Part shown: positions 1 through 11,163 of the stretch, piece by piece
How the letters are laid out: each line of letters starts with the position of its first letter
How positions within the stretch are numbered: position 1 is the stretch's first letter
DNA from: Acidobacterium sp. S8
GTDB taxonomy: Bacteria > Acidobacteriota > Terriglobia > Terriglobales > Acidobacteriaceae
Length of the DNA: 64,000 nt
NCBI RefSeq assembly: GCF_009765985.1
Contig: NZ_LMUM01000024.1
Location: 50,104-114,103 of the forward strand
Reading direction: 5' to 3'
Program-made: the position numbers and the translations under genes
Notes under the pieces: model-generated
The model's database searches: none
Seen by the model: only the letters and a program-made list of their open reading frames with translations
Told to the model about the DNA's origin: nothing

Positions 1-1887
1 AGCGATCTTTACACGAGCATCAACGGCTCAGTAAGCGCGGGCGGGGACGGCACATTCGTGCAGAATCGCCAGACCTGGCAGTACACGGACTTTCTCAGCT
101 TCGTGAAAGGCAACCATACGATGAGCTTCGGCGGGGATTTCCGCAGGGAGAGTATGAATCGTGTGGAGGATTACTACACCGACCCAGTCTTTGATTTCAA
201 CGGGCAGTATTCCGGATACGCGCTCTCAGATCTGCTACTAGGTCTGCCGAACTACTACAACCTGCAGACCGAGGTATCGAGCAGACTCCGCCATAATGCA
301 TTCGACGCCTATGCGCAGGACAACTATAAGATCACGCGCCGGGTAACAATCGATGCTGGTATCCGCTGGGAACCTTTCCTCCCACCGGTAGACAATCTGA
401 ATGATCAGATTTGCTACGACCCCACCTTTACAAAGAGATCCGCATATTACCCAACCGCGCCTCCGGGAATTCTGTTTCCTGGGCCTCCCGAAGGAAGTGG
501 ATCGCTCGGAAGCGGAGATCCAGGGTGCCCGCGTTCCATGGTTCCCAACCGCTGGAAGAACGTTGCGCCGCGGATTGGCCTCAATGTCGATCCGTCTGGA
601 AACGGCAAGACCTCGGTGCGCGCCGGGTTCGGGATCTTCTGGGATCAGGCACGTCTCATTGCCTGGAACCGCTTCTCCACAGCCCAGCCCTTCGACGAGT
701 CGGTTATCGTGAACGGTCCAAAGGTTCTTCAACCCAGTTTGAGCGGCAATAACATCTACACCAACGGTGGAGTGCAGAATCCTTATCCGTTCTCTATACC
801 CAGGACCGCGGCGGAACGCGCCGCCTTCGCTCCAAGCTACGGTGGGAACTGGCCAACGGCGGCCGGTGAAACGGTTCTCTCTCCGAACTTCAACGAAGGC
901 TACACCTATCAGTGGAACCTGACTATCGATCAGCAGTTGGCGCCAGGTTATATGCTGACCATCGGCTACATCGGAAATCACGGCAGCCACCTCTTTGTGT
1001 CGCGTGAGAACAATTACGCGCCACTTTCAACCTACGACCCCACCCTTTCGATTGCGGAAAACAATACGAACCTGCCGGCGAGACGTAGACTAAGCTCTAT
1101 CCAGTGCGGCACTGGTGTAGGCAGCTCAACTGCGCCTTGCTATGGCCCGATGGAAATTCTCGACCCGGCTCTATGGTCGAACTACGACTCGCTCCAGGTA
1201 TCGATCAACCATCGCTTCGAGCATGGATTCAGCTTGTTGGCGTCCTATGTATGGGCGAATTATCTCGACGTGGTTTCCTATACCGCAGAAGGCGGAAATG
1301 GGCCGAGGGATCCAACTGACTTTGCTCTCAACTATGGACCATCCGATAATAACGTCCGCCATCGTCTGGCTGGCTCCTACATTTATCAATTTCCGAGGGT
1401 AACTTCCCTGCACGGATTCGTCAGCGGATTGGTCAACGACTGGCAGAATCAATCCATCATCACCGTCCAGACAGGAAGACCTTATTCCATCAACAGCTCT
1501 TTGGATACCGCAGCCACAGGCATCGGGGGAGAAACCGCGGACATTACCGGAGCACAGATTTCCCCTGCAGGGCGCGGAGTAAGCGCATACTTCAACCCCG
1601 CGGCATTTCAGAACGCCGCTGCTGGCTCCTACGGTCAGACGGGTAGAAATTTCCTGACCGGTCCCGGTCTTGTTAACGTGGATTTCTCCTTATTCAAGGA
1701 GTTTCCCATCGGCGATCACGGCAAGTTCCAATTCCGTGGTGAGCTCTTTAATCTGTTCAACCATCCGAACTTCTTTAACCCGGATAATACCGTTGGCGAT
1801 GGTACATTCGGCCAGCTAACCTCTGCGCAAAGCCTTGGAACCGGTGCTCCGCGTATTGCTCAATTTGCACTGAAGTACCTTTTCTAA
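1..1887 (+). CDS. TonB-dependent receptor, Oar-like, C-terminal part (partial)
   Basis: The reading frame is open from the first base, so the gene begins outside the window. The roughly 628 visible residues are mostly outer-membrane beta-barrel: repeated aromatic strands, a region typical of Oar-like receptors (EPFLPPVDNLNDQ, RAGFGIFWDQ), a late GRPYSINSS segment and the usual end ...RGELFNLFNHPNFFNP. The protein ends in Phe (ALKYLF), the expected barrel-assembly signal. In Acidobacteriota such receptors with an N-terminal carboxypeptidase-regulatory domain are thought to import oligosaccharides, taking the role SusC has in Bacteroidota. The downstream TPR, CRTAC1 and glycosidase genes fit that job, but the substrate cannot be read from this fragment. 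Confidence 0.9.
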   Translation, partial: SDLYTSINGSVSAGGDGTFVQNRQTWQYTDFLSFVKGNHTMSFGGDFRRESMNRVEDYYTDPVFDFNGQYSGYALSDLLLGLPNYYNLQTEVSSRLRHNAFDAYAQDNYKITRRVTIDAGIRWEPFLPPVDNLNDQICYDPTFTKRSAYYPTAPPGILFPGPPEGSGSLGSGDPGCPRSMVPNRWKNVAPRIGLNVDPSGNGKTSVRAGFGIFWDQARLIAWNRFSTAQPFDESVIVNGPKVLQPSLSGNNIYTNGGVQNPYPFSIPRTAAERAAFAPSYGGNWPTAAGETVLSPNFNEGYTYQWNLTIDQQLAPGYMLTIGYIGNHGSHLFVSRENNYAPLSTYDPTLSIAENNTNLPARRRLSSIQCGTGVGSSTAPCYGPMEILDPALWSNYDSLQVSINHRFEHGFSLLASYVWANYLDVVSYTAEGGNGPRDPTDFALNYGPSDNNVRHRLAGSYIYQFPRVTSLHGFVSGLVNDWQNQSIITVQTGRPYSINSSLDTAATGIGGETADITGAQISPAGRGVSAYFNPAAFQNAAAGSYGQTGRNFLTGPGLVNVDFSLFKEFPIGDHGKFQFRGELFNLFNHPNFFNPDNTVGDGTFGQLTSAQSLGTGAPRIAQFALKYLF

Positions 1888-1898
1888 CCGCTGGATCA

Positions 1899-1945
1899 CC
1901 TGATTGCAGCGATGCTCCCATTGGCAGAGCATCGCAGCAATCAGG
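1899..1945 (+). terminator. Long hairpin after the TonB receptor
   Basis: Arms 1899-1917 and 1927-1945 pair over 19 bases with one mismatch around a 9-base loop. It begins 12 bases after the receptor stop codon. No T-run follows, so it may be a processing or attenuation hairpin rather than a true intrinsic terminator; downstream genes could still be expressed by read-through. Confidence 0.6.
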
Positions 1946-2015
1946 TTCGGCGGTTCTGTCAGTTGCCGGGATTATCCTCACGGGCTACCATCGAGAATTG
2001 AGCGGAGTTGGGCCT

Positions 2016-3212
2016 ATGCAGATGAGATGGTTGCGCCTGATGGTGATCGCAAGCGCTGCTGTCGGACTTAGTCCGGGCAGCCTTCTTTGCGGCCAGAACT
2101 CCTCCGCGGACGTGGCGCAACACAAAGAGAGGGCGGAGCAGGCGTTGCGCGCCAACGACCGCGCGGCCGCTGAGAAAGAATTTCGGGCAATGCTGTCGAT
2201 TGATCCTCGAGACAGTGAAGCCTGGACGGGACTCGGTATCCTCCTCTACGGATCGGGCAACGCGGTGGAAGCCGGCAAAGCATTGCAAAGCGCTCTCGCC
2301 ATCGATCCCGGCGCCAGACACGCGGAGCTTTTTCTCGGATTGAGTAAGGCGGACCTGCACGAGTGCTCCCAGGCGATGCCGATCCTGTTGAAGTATTTTT
2401 CCAGCGAGCCGGTGGGGAATCTCCAGCGTTTGACCGGATTGGCCGCCCTCGGTTGCAGCTCCGGAACAAACGACAACATGGCCGCTTTGCAGACAGCGAC
2501 GCGGTTGAGACAGCTCTACCCTGAAGATGCGGACGTGTTGTACGCGTCTGCCGAGCTTTATACCCGGCTATGGAACCAGAGCGCGGGTGAATTGCTCGCC
2601 AAACACCCCTATTCTTACCGGGTCCATCAATTAGCTGCCGAGGTCTACGAGGCGCAGAAAAATTATGATCAAGCGATTCGAGAATATTCCCTAGCTCTAG
2701 CCGCGAACCCGAAGCTGCCGCAGATGCACTATCGTATCGGCCAGCTCTATCTTCATAAGGGTGCGCCGGATGCGGACGAAAAGGCGATGGAAGAATTTCG
2801 TCTCGAGAAGCTGGTCGATCCGGAATCCGCAGTGTCGGATCTTGCCATGGCAGAGATCTACAGGCACCAGCACAATCTCGATATGGCGAAGCCGCTCTAT
2901 GAAGAGGCCTCTCAGCTTGACCCGCAATTGGTGGAGGCGAAGGTAGGTCTCGCCCAGATCTTGCTTGACGAATACCAGACGGATGCCGCCGTGCGCGACT
3001 TGACTTCCGTGATCGCGCAGCATCCGGACAATGCCCAGGCTCACTATGCGTTGATGCTCGCCTACCGCACTGAAGGCAAACTTCCCGAGGCGGCCGAACA
3101 GATGGCAACCTTTAAGAAGCTTCAGGCAGGAAACGATCAGAGATTTCAGAACAAGCTGGACGCGCTGTTGAGCGTGAAGTCGAAAGATTCCGGAGAGACT
3201 GCTCCAAAGTGA
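2016..3212 (+). CDS. Secreted TPR-repeat protein
   Basis: A signal peptide (MRWLRLMVIASAAVGLSP, cleavage near the CGQ at about residue 25) is followed by helical tetratricopeptide repeats through the whole 400-residue chain, for example ALRANDRAAAEKEFRAML and LSIDPRDSEAWTGLGILLY. ATG 2016 is chosen because GCGGAG lies 8-9 bases upstream; a TTG at 1998 would only prepend residues before the signal peptide. TPR proteins are protein-binding scaffolds and no catalytic motif is visible. The stop overlaps the start of the CRTAC1 gene (GTG 3209) by four bases, implying translational coupling. A periplasmic partner of the neighbouring TonB receptor or CRTAC1 protein is an inference from this linkage. 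Confidence 0.85.
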   Translation: MQMRWLRLMVIASAAVGLSPGSLLCGQNSSADVAQHKERAEQALRANDRAAAEKEFRAMLSIDPRDSEAWTGLGILLYGSGNAVEAGKALQSALAIDPGARHAELFLGLSKADLHECSQAMPILLKYFSSEPVGNLQRLTGLAALGCSSGTNDNMAALQTATRLRQLYPEDADVLYASAELYTRLWNQSAGELLAKHPYSYRVHQLAAEVYEAQKNYDQAIREYSLALAANPKLPQMHYRIGQLYLHKGAPDADEKAMEEFRLEKLVDPESAVSDLAMAEIYRHQHNLDMAKPLYEEASQLDPQLVEAKVGLAQILLDEYQTDAAVRDLTSVIAQHPDNAQAHYALMLAYRTEGKLPEAAEQMATFKKLQAGNDQRFQNKLDALLSVKSKDSGETAPK

Positions 3213-5008
3213 GGAAATCTCCGCCCGGATTTGACAACTCCAAACAGCTGGAATCGCAGTTCAGAGGCTCTTCGTTATCGACGCGCCGCGAATTTCTTCG
3301 GCTTGCTGGATGCGGTCTGGCCCTGCAGGCTGCAACGAAGGCTAGTATGGGCTTGCCGGTCCTGTCACTGCAGAATGCGGGACCATCACCGCTCGGATAC
3401 TCCATCCAGGATGTCGCTCGCGAGGCGCGCCTGGATTTTCTGCAGGTGTGCGGCGGCGACACCAGCAAGAAATACATTCTCGAGACTACCGGTTCGGGAG
3501 TGGCATTTATCGACTACGACAACGATGGATGGCTGGATATCTTTCTTGTGAACGGAACTCGCATGGAAGGGTTTCCGCCAGGCCAAAGCCCCACCAGCAA
3601 ACTCTTCCACAACAACCGCGACGGTACTTTTACCGATGTCACGGCGAAGGCCGGATTGACGCACTCGGGCTGGGGCCAGGGCGTGTGCATCGGCGACTAC
3701 GATAACGACGGCTTCGACGATATTTTCGTTACCTACTGGGGCGAGGATCTGCTTTACCACAACAATGGCGACGGCACCTTTACGGAAATAGGCCGCAAGG
3801 CGAAGGTTGCCGGAGATGGAACTCGATGGAGCACCGGCTGCGCCTTTGTCGACTACGATCGCGACGGGAAACTCGATCTCTTCGTGACCCACTATGTGAA
3901 CTTCTCCATGCAGAACGCAAAGGATCCAGGCAGCAACCCCTATTGCGTCTATCGCGGCCTTGCCATCAATTGCGGCCCGCGCGGTCTGCAGGGCGAAACC
4001 AGCACGCTTTACCACAACAATGGTGACGGCACATTCACTGATGTCTCCGCGTCGTCCGGTATTCTCAAGCCGAGCGGATATTTCGGCTTGGGGGTGCTGG
4101 TGGCCGACTACGACAACGACGGTTGGCCCGATATCTATGTGGCCAGCGACTCTACGCCGAGCCTGCTGTTTATGAATAATCATGATGGCACCTTTCGCGA
4201 AGATGGGACGCTTCGTGGCGTAGCGTTCAGCCAAGATGGCATGGAGCAGGCTGGCATGGGGGTGAGCACGGCCGACTACGATCACAACGGATGGCTGGAT
4301 ATCCTCAAGACTAACTTCTCAGACGAAGTAGTGAACCTCTACCACAACGACGGCAAAGCAGTGTTCACGAATGTTTCCGAAGCATCTGGTCTCAGCGCTC
4401 GCACTCATTACGTGGGCTGGGGATGCGGCTTTTTCGATCCCGACAACGATGGATATGCGGACGTACTGTATGTCAACGGCCATGTTTATCCGGAGTTGGA
4501 GCGAATCCACACGGATACAACCTATCGGGAGCCCAGGGTCCTTTACAGAAATCTTCGCGACGGAAAATTCGAAGACGTTTCGCAGCTGGCAGGGGCAGCC
4601 ATCACCACTCCTTCAACAGGCCGCGGTTGCGCGTTCGGGGACTTCAACAATGACGGCTGGGTCGATGTCGTTGTCAACAACCAGAATGCCGGCCCATCTC
4701 TGCTCAAGACCACAGGGCAGAACGGCAATCATTGGATCAACATCAAATTGGTGGGCGTAAAGTCGAATCGCAGTGCGATCGGCGCGCGAGTGAAGTGTGT
4801 GGCCGGGCAGCTTTCCCAGATCGACGAAGTACGTAGCGGCGGCAGTTACATTTCACAGAGTGATCTCCGCATTCATTTCGGACTGGGCAAAAACAAAGTG
4901 ATCGATCGATTGGAGATTCAATGGCCCAGTGGGACCATCGATCAATTGCGTAGTGTGGCTGCCGATCAATTCATCCGCATCCAGGAGGGGGAAAGCTCAC
5001 GACGCTGA
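3209..5008 (+). CDS. CRTAC1 family protein (FG-GAP/VCBS repeats, ASPIC/UnbV C-terminus)
   Basis: The GTG start overlaps the previous stop. A twin-arginine signal (TRREFLRLAG, about residue 28-37) predicts Tat export. Seven calcium-binding-like FG-GAP/VCBS blades follow, each with a DYDNDGW-D-like core (for example DYDNDGWLDIFLVNG, DYDRDGKLDLFVTHY, DFNNDGWVDVVVNNQ), building a beta-propeller. The last 100 residues form an ASPIC/UnbV domain (IGARVKCVAG, DEVRSGGSYISQSDLR, FGLG). Family members are extracytoplasmic and often lie beside TPR proteins and TonB receptors, but their biochemical role is unknown. Linkage here suggests binding or handling of a glycan or cell-surface ligand; that is inference. 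Paralogue of the gene at 6841-8628. Confidence 0.9.
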   Translation: MRKSPPGFDNSKQLESQFRGSSLSTRREFLRLAGCGLALQAATKASMGLPVLSLQNAGPSPLGYSIQDVAREARLDFLQVCGGDTSKKYILETTGSGVAFIDYDNDGWLDIFLVNGTRMEGFPPGQSPTSKLFHNNRDGTFTDVTAKAGLTHSGWGQGVCIGDYDNDGFDDIFVTYWGEDLLYHNNGDGTFTEIGRKAKVAGDGTRWSTGCAFVDYDRDGKLDLFVTHYVNFSMQNAKDPGSNPYCVYRGLAINCGPRGLQGETSTLYHNNGDGTFTDVSASSGILKPSGYFGLGVLVADYDNDGWPDIYVASDSTPSLLFMNNHDGTFREDGTLRGVAFSQDGMEQAGMGVSTADYDHNGWLDILKTNFSDEVVNLYHNDGKAVFTNVSEASGLSARTHYVGWGCGFFDPDNDGYADVLYVNGHVYPELERIHTDTTYREPRVLYRNLRDGKFEDVSQLAGAAITTPSTGRGCAFGDFNNDGWVDVVVNNQNAGPSLLKTTGQNGNHWINIKLVGVKSNRSAIGARVKCVAGQLSQIDEVRSGGSYISQSDLRIHFGLGKNKVIDRLEIQWPSGTIDQLRSVAADQFIRIQEGESSRR

Positions 5009-5084
5009 AGCCAGCGGTCTGAGCAATAATTCCATGCGCGGGGAATTCACCAATGCACCGCCGGACAGCACTCGCTCCCTTTTA

Positions 5085-6806
5085 ATGAGACGGGCGTGCG
5101 GCTTGCTGCTTGCAGCCTGCCTCTTTACTCCTATTCCCCAAAGCGTCGTAGGGCAGACTGCAGAAACGGATGGTTTGGGCCGCGTGGATGCCAACATCGA
5201 GAATGGAATTCGGCTCTTTCGCAATCACGATGCTGCAGGAGCCAAATTGAAATTCAGTGCAGCGGTGAAGGAGAATCCCCACTCAGCGGATGCCCTCACC
5301 TGGCGAGGCATCGCGGAAAATCAGCTGAAGGAATACTCGGAAGCTGAGCGGGACTTTGAGGCCGCGTTGCACATCAATCCCGACGAGATGTCGGCTCATT
5401 ACAATCTCGCCCTGAGTCTGATCCGCCTGCAGAAAACAGACGAAGCCATTGAGCAGTTGCGCATCGTCACCAGTGCCCACCCCGGGGTCGTTGAGCCGGA
5501 GTACAACCTGGCAATTCTCCTGGAAGGAAAGAACGCGACAGCCGACGCGGTCGAGCATCTGAAGGCGGCCTACCAGACACAACCCGGCGACACCGGTGTG
5601 GCGCAGCACCTCTTGATTGATCTGCTTGCCCTGGGCAGGGCGGATGAGGCGCAGCCCATCCTGGAGCAGTTCCGCTCTTCGGCTCCGGCCGACCTGCAGG
5701 AGCAGGTAGGCACAGCATTGATCGAGGCCAGGCAATTTCCGCAGGCCGTGTTTTTGCTTGAGAGCACGCAGCCTGAAATGCAGGCAGGCAGTAAAGTGAG
5801 TTTGCTGCTGGCGCGAGCCTATATCGGTGCGCAACAGTACACGAAAGCGATCGCTCTGGCCCAGCCGTCAGAGACTATCGATCGCACAGGAGAAAGCGCG
5901 TATCTGCTCGGCCTGGCATACTCGGGCGCAGGAATGATGCCGGAAGCAAAGAGCGCTTTTGCGCAGGCGGTACTTGCGAACCCTCGGAACGGTGCAGCTC
6001 AATATCATCTGGGTATGATTCAGTCCGCGGGTCCGGAACAGCCGGAAGAGGCAATTCATCATCTGCGCGAGGCAGTGCGACTTGAACCGGTTAACATGGT
6101 TTATGCGATCGGGCTGAGCCGTGTCCTGCTCCAGCAGGATCATCCGGAGGATGCAAAGATCTTATTGCAACGACTTCACCCGGCTAACACTGAAGCAGCA
6201 GAACGCGATCTGCTGCTGGGAATTGCGCAGATAAGCACAAGCGGTGTGAGTGAGGCCGCTCCGATTCTGGAGCGCGCAGTTGCGGAAGATTCTTCCCTGC
6301 CGCTCCCTCACAATATCCTTGGCTTTTGTTACTTCTATCAGGGGGATTACGCGAGGGCAGCCCAGGCTTACCAAAAGGCTTCCGACATGCGTCCGGACGT
6401 CAGGATCTTTGCCCATGACGCGGCGATAGCATTTGAGCGGTCCAATAGCAGCGGTCAGGCTCTCATCTATGCGATGAGAGCTGCAGCGCTTCCCTCCACG
6501 AGCGGTGAAGATCATGCCCTCGTTGGCAAACTCCTCGCAAAAGCGGGCCGCAAAGACGATGCGATTCGCGAATTGAAACAAGCCGCACTGATGAGCCCCG
6601 ACATGGACGAACCATATTACCTGCTCGCTCACACGTTCATGCAGATGGGAGATATGGAGCAGGCAACGCAATGGAATACGAAGCTGACAGAGCTAAAACG
6701 GAAGCATGATCGCGGCTACGCAGCCCGAAAGAGCTCCACATCGATAACATCCTCGACGCTGCTGAAAGGGGCACCGATGAACAGCTCTGAGACGGATGCG
6801 CCGTGA
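5085..6806 (+). CDS. Secreted TPR-repeat protein, larger
   Basis: From ATG 5085 a clean signal peptide is seen (MRRACGLLLAACLFTPIPQS, cleavage near VGQ). An in-frame ATG at 5034 and a GTG at 4929 would place 17 or more residues before it, so 5085 is preferred; no strong ribosome site decides it. The mature protein of about 550 residues is nearly all TPR helices (DPDEMSAHYNLALSLIRLQ-like units repeated about a dozen times). It begins 76 bases after one CRTAC1 gene and ends 34 bases before the next, so each CRTAC1 gene has its own TPR neighbour upstream. It is longer than the first TPR protein and not an obvious close duplicate of it. Confidence 0.82.
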   Translation: MRRACGLLLAACLFTPIPQSVVGQTAETDGLGRVDANIENGIRLFRNHDAAGAKLKFSAAVKENPHSADALTWRGIAENQLKEYSEAERDFEAALHINPDEMSAHYNLALSLIRLQKTDEAIEQLRIVTSAHPGVVEPEYNLAILLEGKNATADAVEHLKAAYQTQPGDTGVAQHLLIDLLALGRADEAQPILEQFRSSAPADLQEQVGTALIEARQFPQAVFLLESTQPEMQAGSKVSLLLARAYIGAQQYTKAIALAQPSETIDRTGESAYLLGLAYSGAGMMPEAKSAFAQAVLANPRNGAAQYHLGMIQSAGPEQPEEAIHHLREAVRLEPVNMVYAIGLSRVLLQQDHPEDAKILLQRLHPANTEAAERDLLLGIAQISTSGVSEAAPILERAVAEDSSLPLPHNILGFCYFYQGDYARAAQAYQKASDMRPDVRIFAHDAAIAFERSNSSGQALIYAMRAAALPSTSGEDHALVGKLLAKAGRKDDAIRELKQAALMSPDMDEPYYLLAHTFMQMGDMEQATQWNTKLTELKRKHDRGYAARKSSTSITSSTLLKGAPMNSSETDAP

Positions 6807-6840
6807 GCCTCGCTCCCAAGCCAACGAAGGATGATCGCGG

Positions 6841-8628
<1,788 letters not shown>

Positions 8629-8864
8629 CGCAGTTACGTGGCCGAATCGCAGAGACCGGCTCGCCTGCCAATCGATCGCGCAACGTCTGTTTACTGGAGC
8701 CGAAGTCCGCAGATTGCTGAGGCATGCGGTGCAAGGGTGACGTCGGGCCTCGCAGGCGCGGTCTTCATACGGCCGGACCAGAGATCGCGAGCGCTTGCAG
8801 GCTCCGGGAGAAGCCCTCGGGCGACCGGAAATTACGTATCCCACTCTAACGCGGCTTTCACGGC

Positions 8865-8872
8865 AAACGTTT
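8865..8872. promoter_or_regulatory. AAACGTTT palindrome upstream of GH97 gene (weak LacI-type site)
   Basis: The 342 bases between the CRTAC1 and GH97 genes (8629-8970) hold no convincing gene. The only notable site is the 8-bp palindrome AAACGTTT, with the central CpG common in LacI-family operators, about 100 bases before the GH97 start. A single short palindrome can occur by chance, and it does not match the TGAAAGCTTTCA operator found near 24.7 and 26.3 kb. Confidence 0.2.
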
Positions 8873-8970
8873 TCTCTGATATCCTTGACCGGCCTTAAAG
8901 AACACTTCTGCATAAGTCGATACCTCGCCGGACAGTGCCTCACCCGTCGTAAGGAATCTCGGAGGAAATC

Positions 8971-10998
8971 ATGCCGTTGAACCGACCGATTATAAGCCGT
9001 GTAAGCCTTCATTGTGTGCAGTGTGGGCAAGCGGTGAGAGCATTAAGACAGCGTGTTCCTCCGCTGCTGGCACTGGCTTTTGTTATTTTCCTCCTGGCAC
9101 CTCGCGAGGCGATCGGTCAGTCAAAGCAGCAATGGAGCCTTCAGTCGCCTGACGGAAACATCCAGGTGGAGGTTCAGCGCTCGCCCCTTGGCTACTCGGT
9201 TACATATAACGGACAACCGGTCATTGAGAATTCACCACTGGGACTCGAGTTCAAAGACCAGCCCCCCTTTGGAGAGCTGAAGCTCGTCAACGATCAGCAT
9301 CATGAAGTAGATCTAACGACTGTTCCGGTGTGGGGGAAATCGAGTTCTATCCGCAACCACTATCGCGAAATGACTCTATCGTTTGAGGAACAAGCCAACC
9401 CGGGGCGGAAGCTTGATGTGATATTCCGAGCCTATGCAGATGGCGTTGCCTTCCGCTATTCCTTGCCTGCCTCGTCCCGTACAGAAAAATTTGTGGTGAC
9501 GAAGGAGCAGACCGCCTTTCGCTTTCCCAGCGACCCTACTGTTTGGGCAACCATCTACGCCTCTTTCCATAACTCGTACGAAGGTCATTTTCCACGCGAG
9601 CGCATATCGGATCTCCCTGAATCCGCGATTATCGGACTTCCCCTGCTTGCACAAGTGCAGCCGAGTCTCTATGTCGCGATTACCGAGGCGGACCTCACCG
9701 ACTGGGCAGGCATGTCCCTGAAGTCGAGCAGGGGAGACCTGGTCGCCAATCTTTCCCCGCGGCTTGATGGCAATGGCCTCGTCGTCGGCACTACTCCGCA
9801 TGCCTCTCCCTGGCGCGTCCTGATGCTGGGGACCACTCCGGGCGCTTTGATTGAGTCCAATATCATCGAGAACCTGAATCCACCGTCGGCCATCAAAGAT
9901 ACCTCCTGGATTCAACCCGGCATGATGGCCTGGGATCACTGGTGGAGCGGCGATGTGAAGATGGACAACGACACGATCAAGCGTTACATCAGCTTCGCCG
10001 GTGAAATGGGCTTTCCCTATCAGCTTATCGACTGGCAGTGGTACGGGCCTTTCAATCAGCCGGGCGCAGACATCACCAGGCCGGCGCCACAGCTTGATAT
10101 GCCAATGCTGCTGCAGTTCGCCAAAGATCACCATGTGCGCGAGTGGCTGTGGATACACAGCGGCGACGTGAACCGGACGCTCCAGGCGGGCAAGCTCGAC
10201 GATGCCTTTGCAACCTACGAACGTTGGGGCATTGCCGGCGTCAAGATCGACTTCATGGATAGCGATGACCAGGATATGGTGAACTGGTACCGTCACATCG
10301 TGGAGCTCGCAGCCGCTCACCACCTGATGGTTGACTTTCACGGCGCGTTCAAGCCTACCGGGCTTCGCGTCACCTATCCTAACCTCCTTACTCGCGAAGG
10401 CGTCGAAGGCAACGAATACAACAAGTTCACCAACCGCGTTACTCCCACCCACAAGTTGACCATACCTTTCACTCGCATGCTCGCCGGGCCCATGGACTAC
10501 ACCCCGGGTGGCTTCCTCAATCGCAGCCCCGCGGAATGGAAACAGACCACGCCGACGGAGGTGATGGGCAGCCGTGCCCAGGAGCTTGCTCTCTTCATCG
10601 TGTACTGGAGTCCGCTCACGTGTGTTACAGACGATCCTGAGCAATACCGCAACCAGCCGGGACTTGAGTTTCTGCGCGTGGTTCCTACCGTCTGGGACGA
10701 GACAAAGGTTCTGGACGGCGTTGTAGGGGAGCACATCGTCGTCGCTCGCCGGAAAGGAGATAAATGGTTTATAGGCGCAATGACCGGCGATCAGGTCTAT
10801 AACTATCAGTTGCCGCTCAGCTTCCTCGGCAATGGGACTTATACCGCGCACCTTTTCACCGATCCTGAAGACCCGGGCGTTAGTTACGAAGCTCTCAGCC
10901 AGAGCGATCGCACAGTCACATCGAAAGATACCTTGGCGCTTCACATGCGCCCGGCTGGAGGTGCGGCGCTTTATTTCGAACTTGTAAAGGGCAACTAG
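8971..10998 (+). CDS. Glycoside hydrolase family 97 (alpha-glucosidase/alpha-galactosidase)
   Basis: The start is fixed by GGAGGAAATC immediately before ATG 8971. After a long N-region comes a hydrophobic export signal (LLALAFVIFLLAPREAIGQ) and the GH97 N-terminal beta-supersandwich, opening SPDGNIQVEVQRS...GYSVTYNGQPVI. The catalytic barrel shows MMAWDHWWSGD, IDWQWYGPF, GVKIDFMDSDDQDMV, DFHGAFKPTGL and REGVEGNEYNKF, all family hallmarks. An Asp in the KIDF motif suggests the retaining subgroup, which includes alpha-galactosidases, rather than inverting SusB-like enzymes; this assignment is tentative. Length (675 aa) is normal. It lies directly before a GH27 alpha-galactosidase gene, so a joint role in removing alpha-linked galactose from an oligosaccharide in the periplasm is likely. 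Confidence 0.92.
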   Translation: MPLNRPIISRVSLHCVQCGQAVRALRQRVPPLLALAFVIFLLAPREAIGQSKQQWSLQSPDGNIQVEVQRSPLGYSVTYNGQPVIENSPLGLEFKDQPPFGELKLVNDQHHEVDLTTVPVWGKSSSIRNHYREMTLSFEEQANPGRKLDVIFRAYADGVAFRYSLPASSRTEKFVVTKEQTAFRFPSDPTVWATIYASFHNSYEGHFPRERISDLPESAIIGLPLLAQVQPSLYVAITEADLTDWAGMSLKSSRGDLVANLSPRLDGNGLVVGTTPHASPWRVLMLGTTPGALIESNIIENLNPPSAIKDTSWIQPGMMAWDHWWSGDVKMDNDTIKRYISFAGEMGFPYQLIDWQWYGPFNQPGADITRPAPQLDMPMLLQFAKDHHVREWLWIHSGDVNRTLQAGKLDDAFATYERWGIAGVKIDFMDSDDQDMVNWYRHIVELAAAHHLMVDFHGAFKPTGLRVTYPNLLTREGVEGNEYNKFTNRVTPTHKLTIPFTRMLAGPMDYTPGGFLNRSPAEWKQTTPTEVMGSRAQELALFIVYWSPLTCVTDDPEQYRNQPGLEFLRVVPTVWDETKVLDGVVGEHIVVARRKGDKWFIGAMTGDQVYNYQLPLSFLGNGTYTAHLFTDPEDPGVSYEALSQSDRTVTSKDTLALHMRPAGGAALYFELVKGN

Positions 10999-11085
10999 AG
11001 AGGTTACTTCCCAGCGGCGTGACGGTTATATAGACAGGGTAGAAACACGCGATTAGGATCGGTGAGCCGGCGAAAGTGCTATCAC

Positions 11086-11110
11086 TTGGCGGCATAGCAG
11101 GTGCCGCCAA
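11086..11110 (+). terminator. Hairpin between GH97 and GH27 genes
   Basis: TTGGCGGCA (11086-11094) pairs perfectly with TGCCGCCAA (11102-11110) around a 7-base loop. No T-run follows, so termination strength is uncertain. Confidence 0.45.
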
Positions 11111-11163
11111 TGGGCGAGGCTAGGCTCAGCTTGAATTGGATCTAATAAAATGGAGGATTTGTG

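Noticed and set aside
3386..4285. Long minus-strand frames opposite the CRTAC1 genes
   Set aside because: Rich in VVVV/IVVV runs, the mirror of the repeated GACTACGACAACGACGG codons; they are antisense shadows.
9376..10944. 522-codon minus-strand frame opposite the GH97 gene
   Set aside because: Antisense of a confident GH97 gene with signal peptide and ribosome site; no homologous features.
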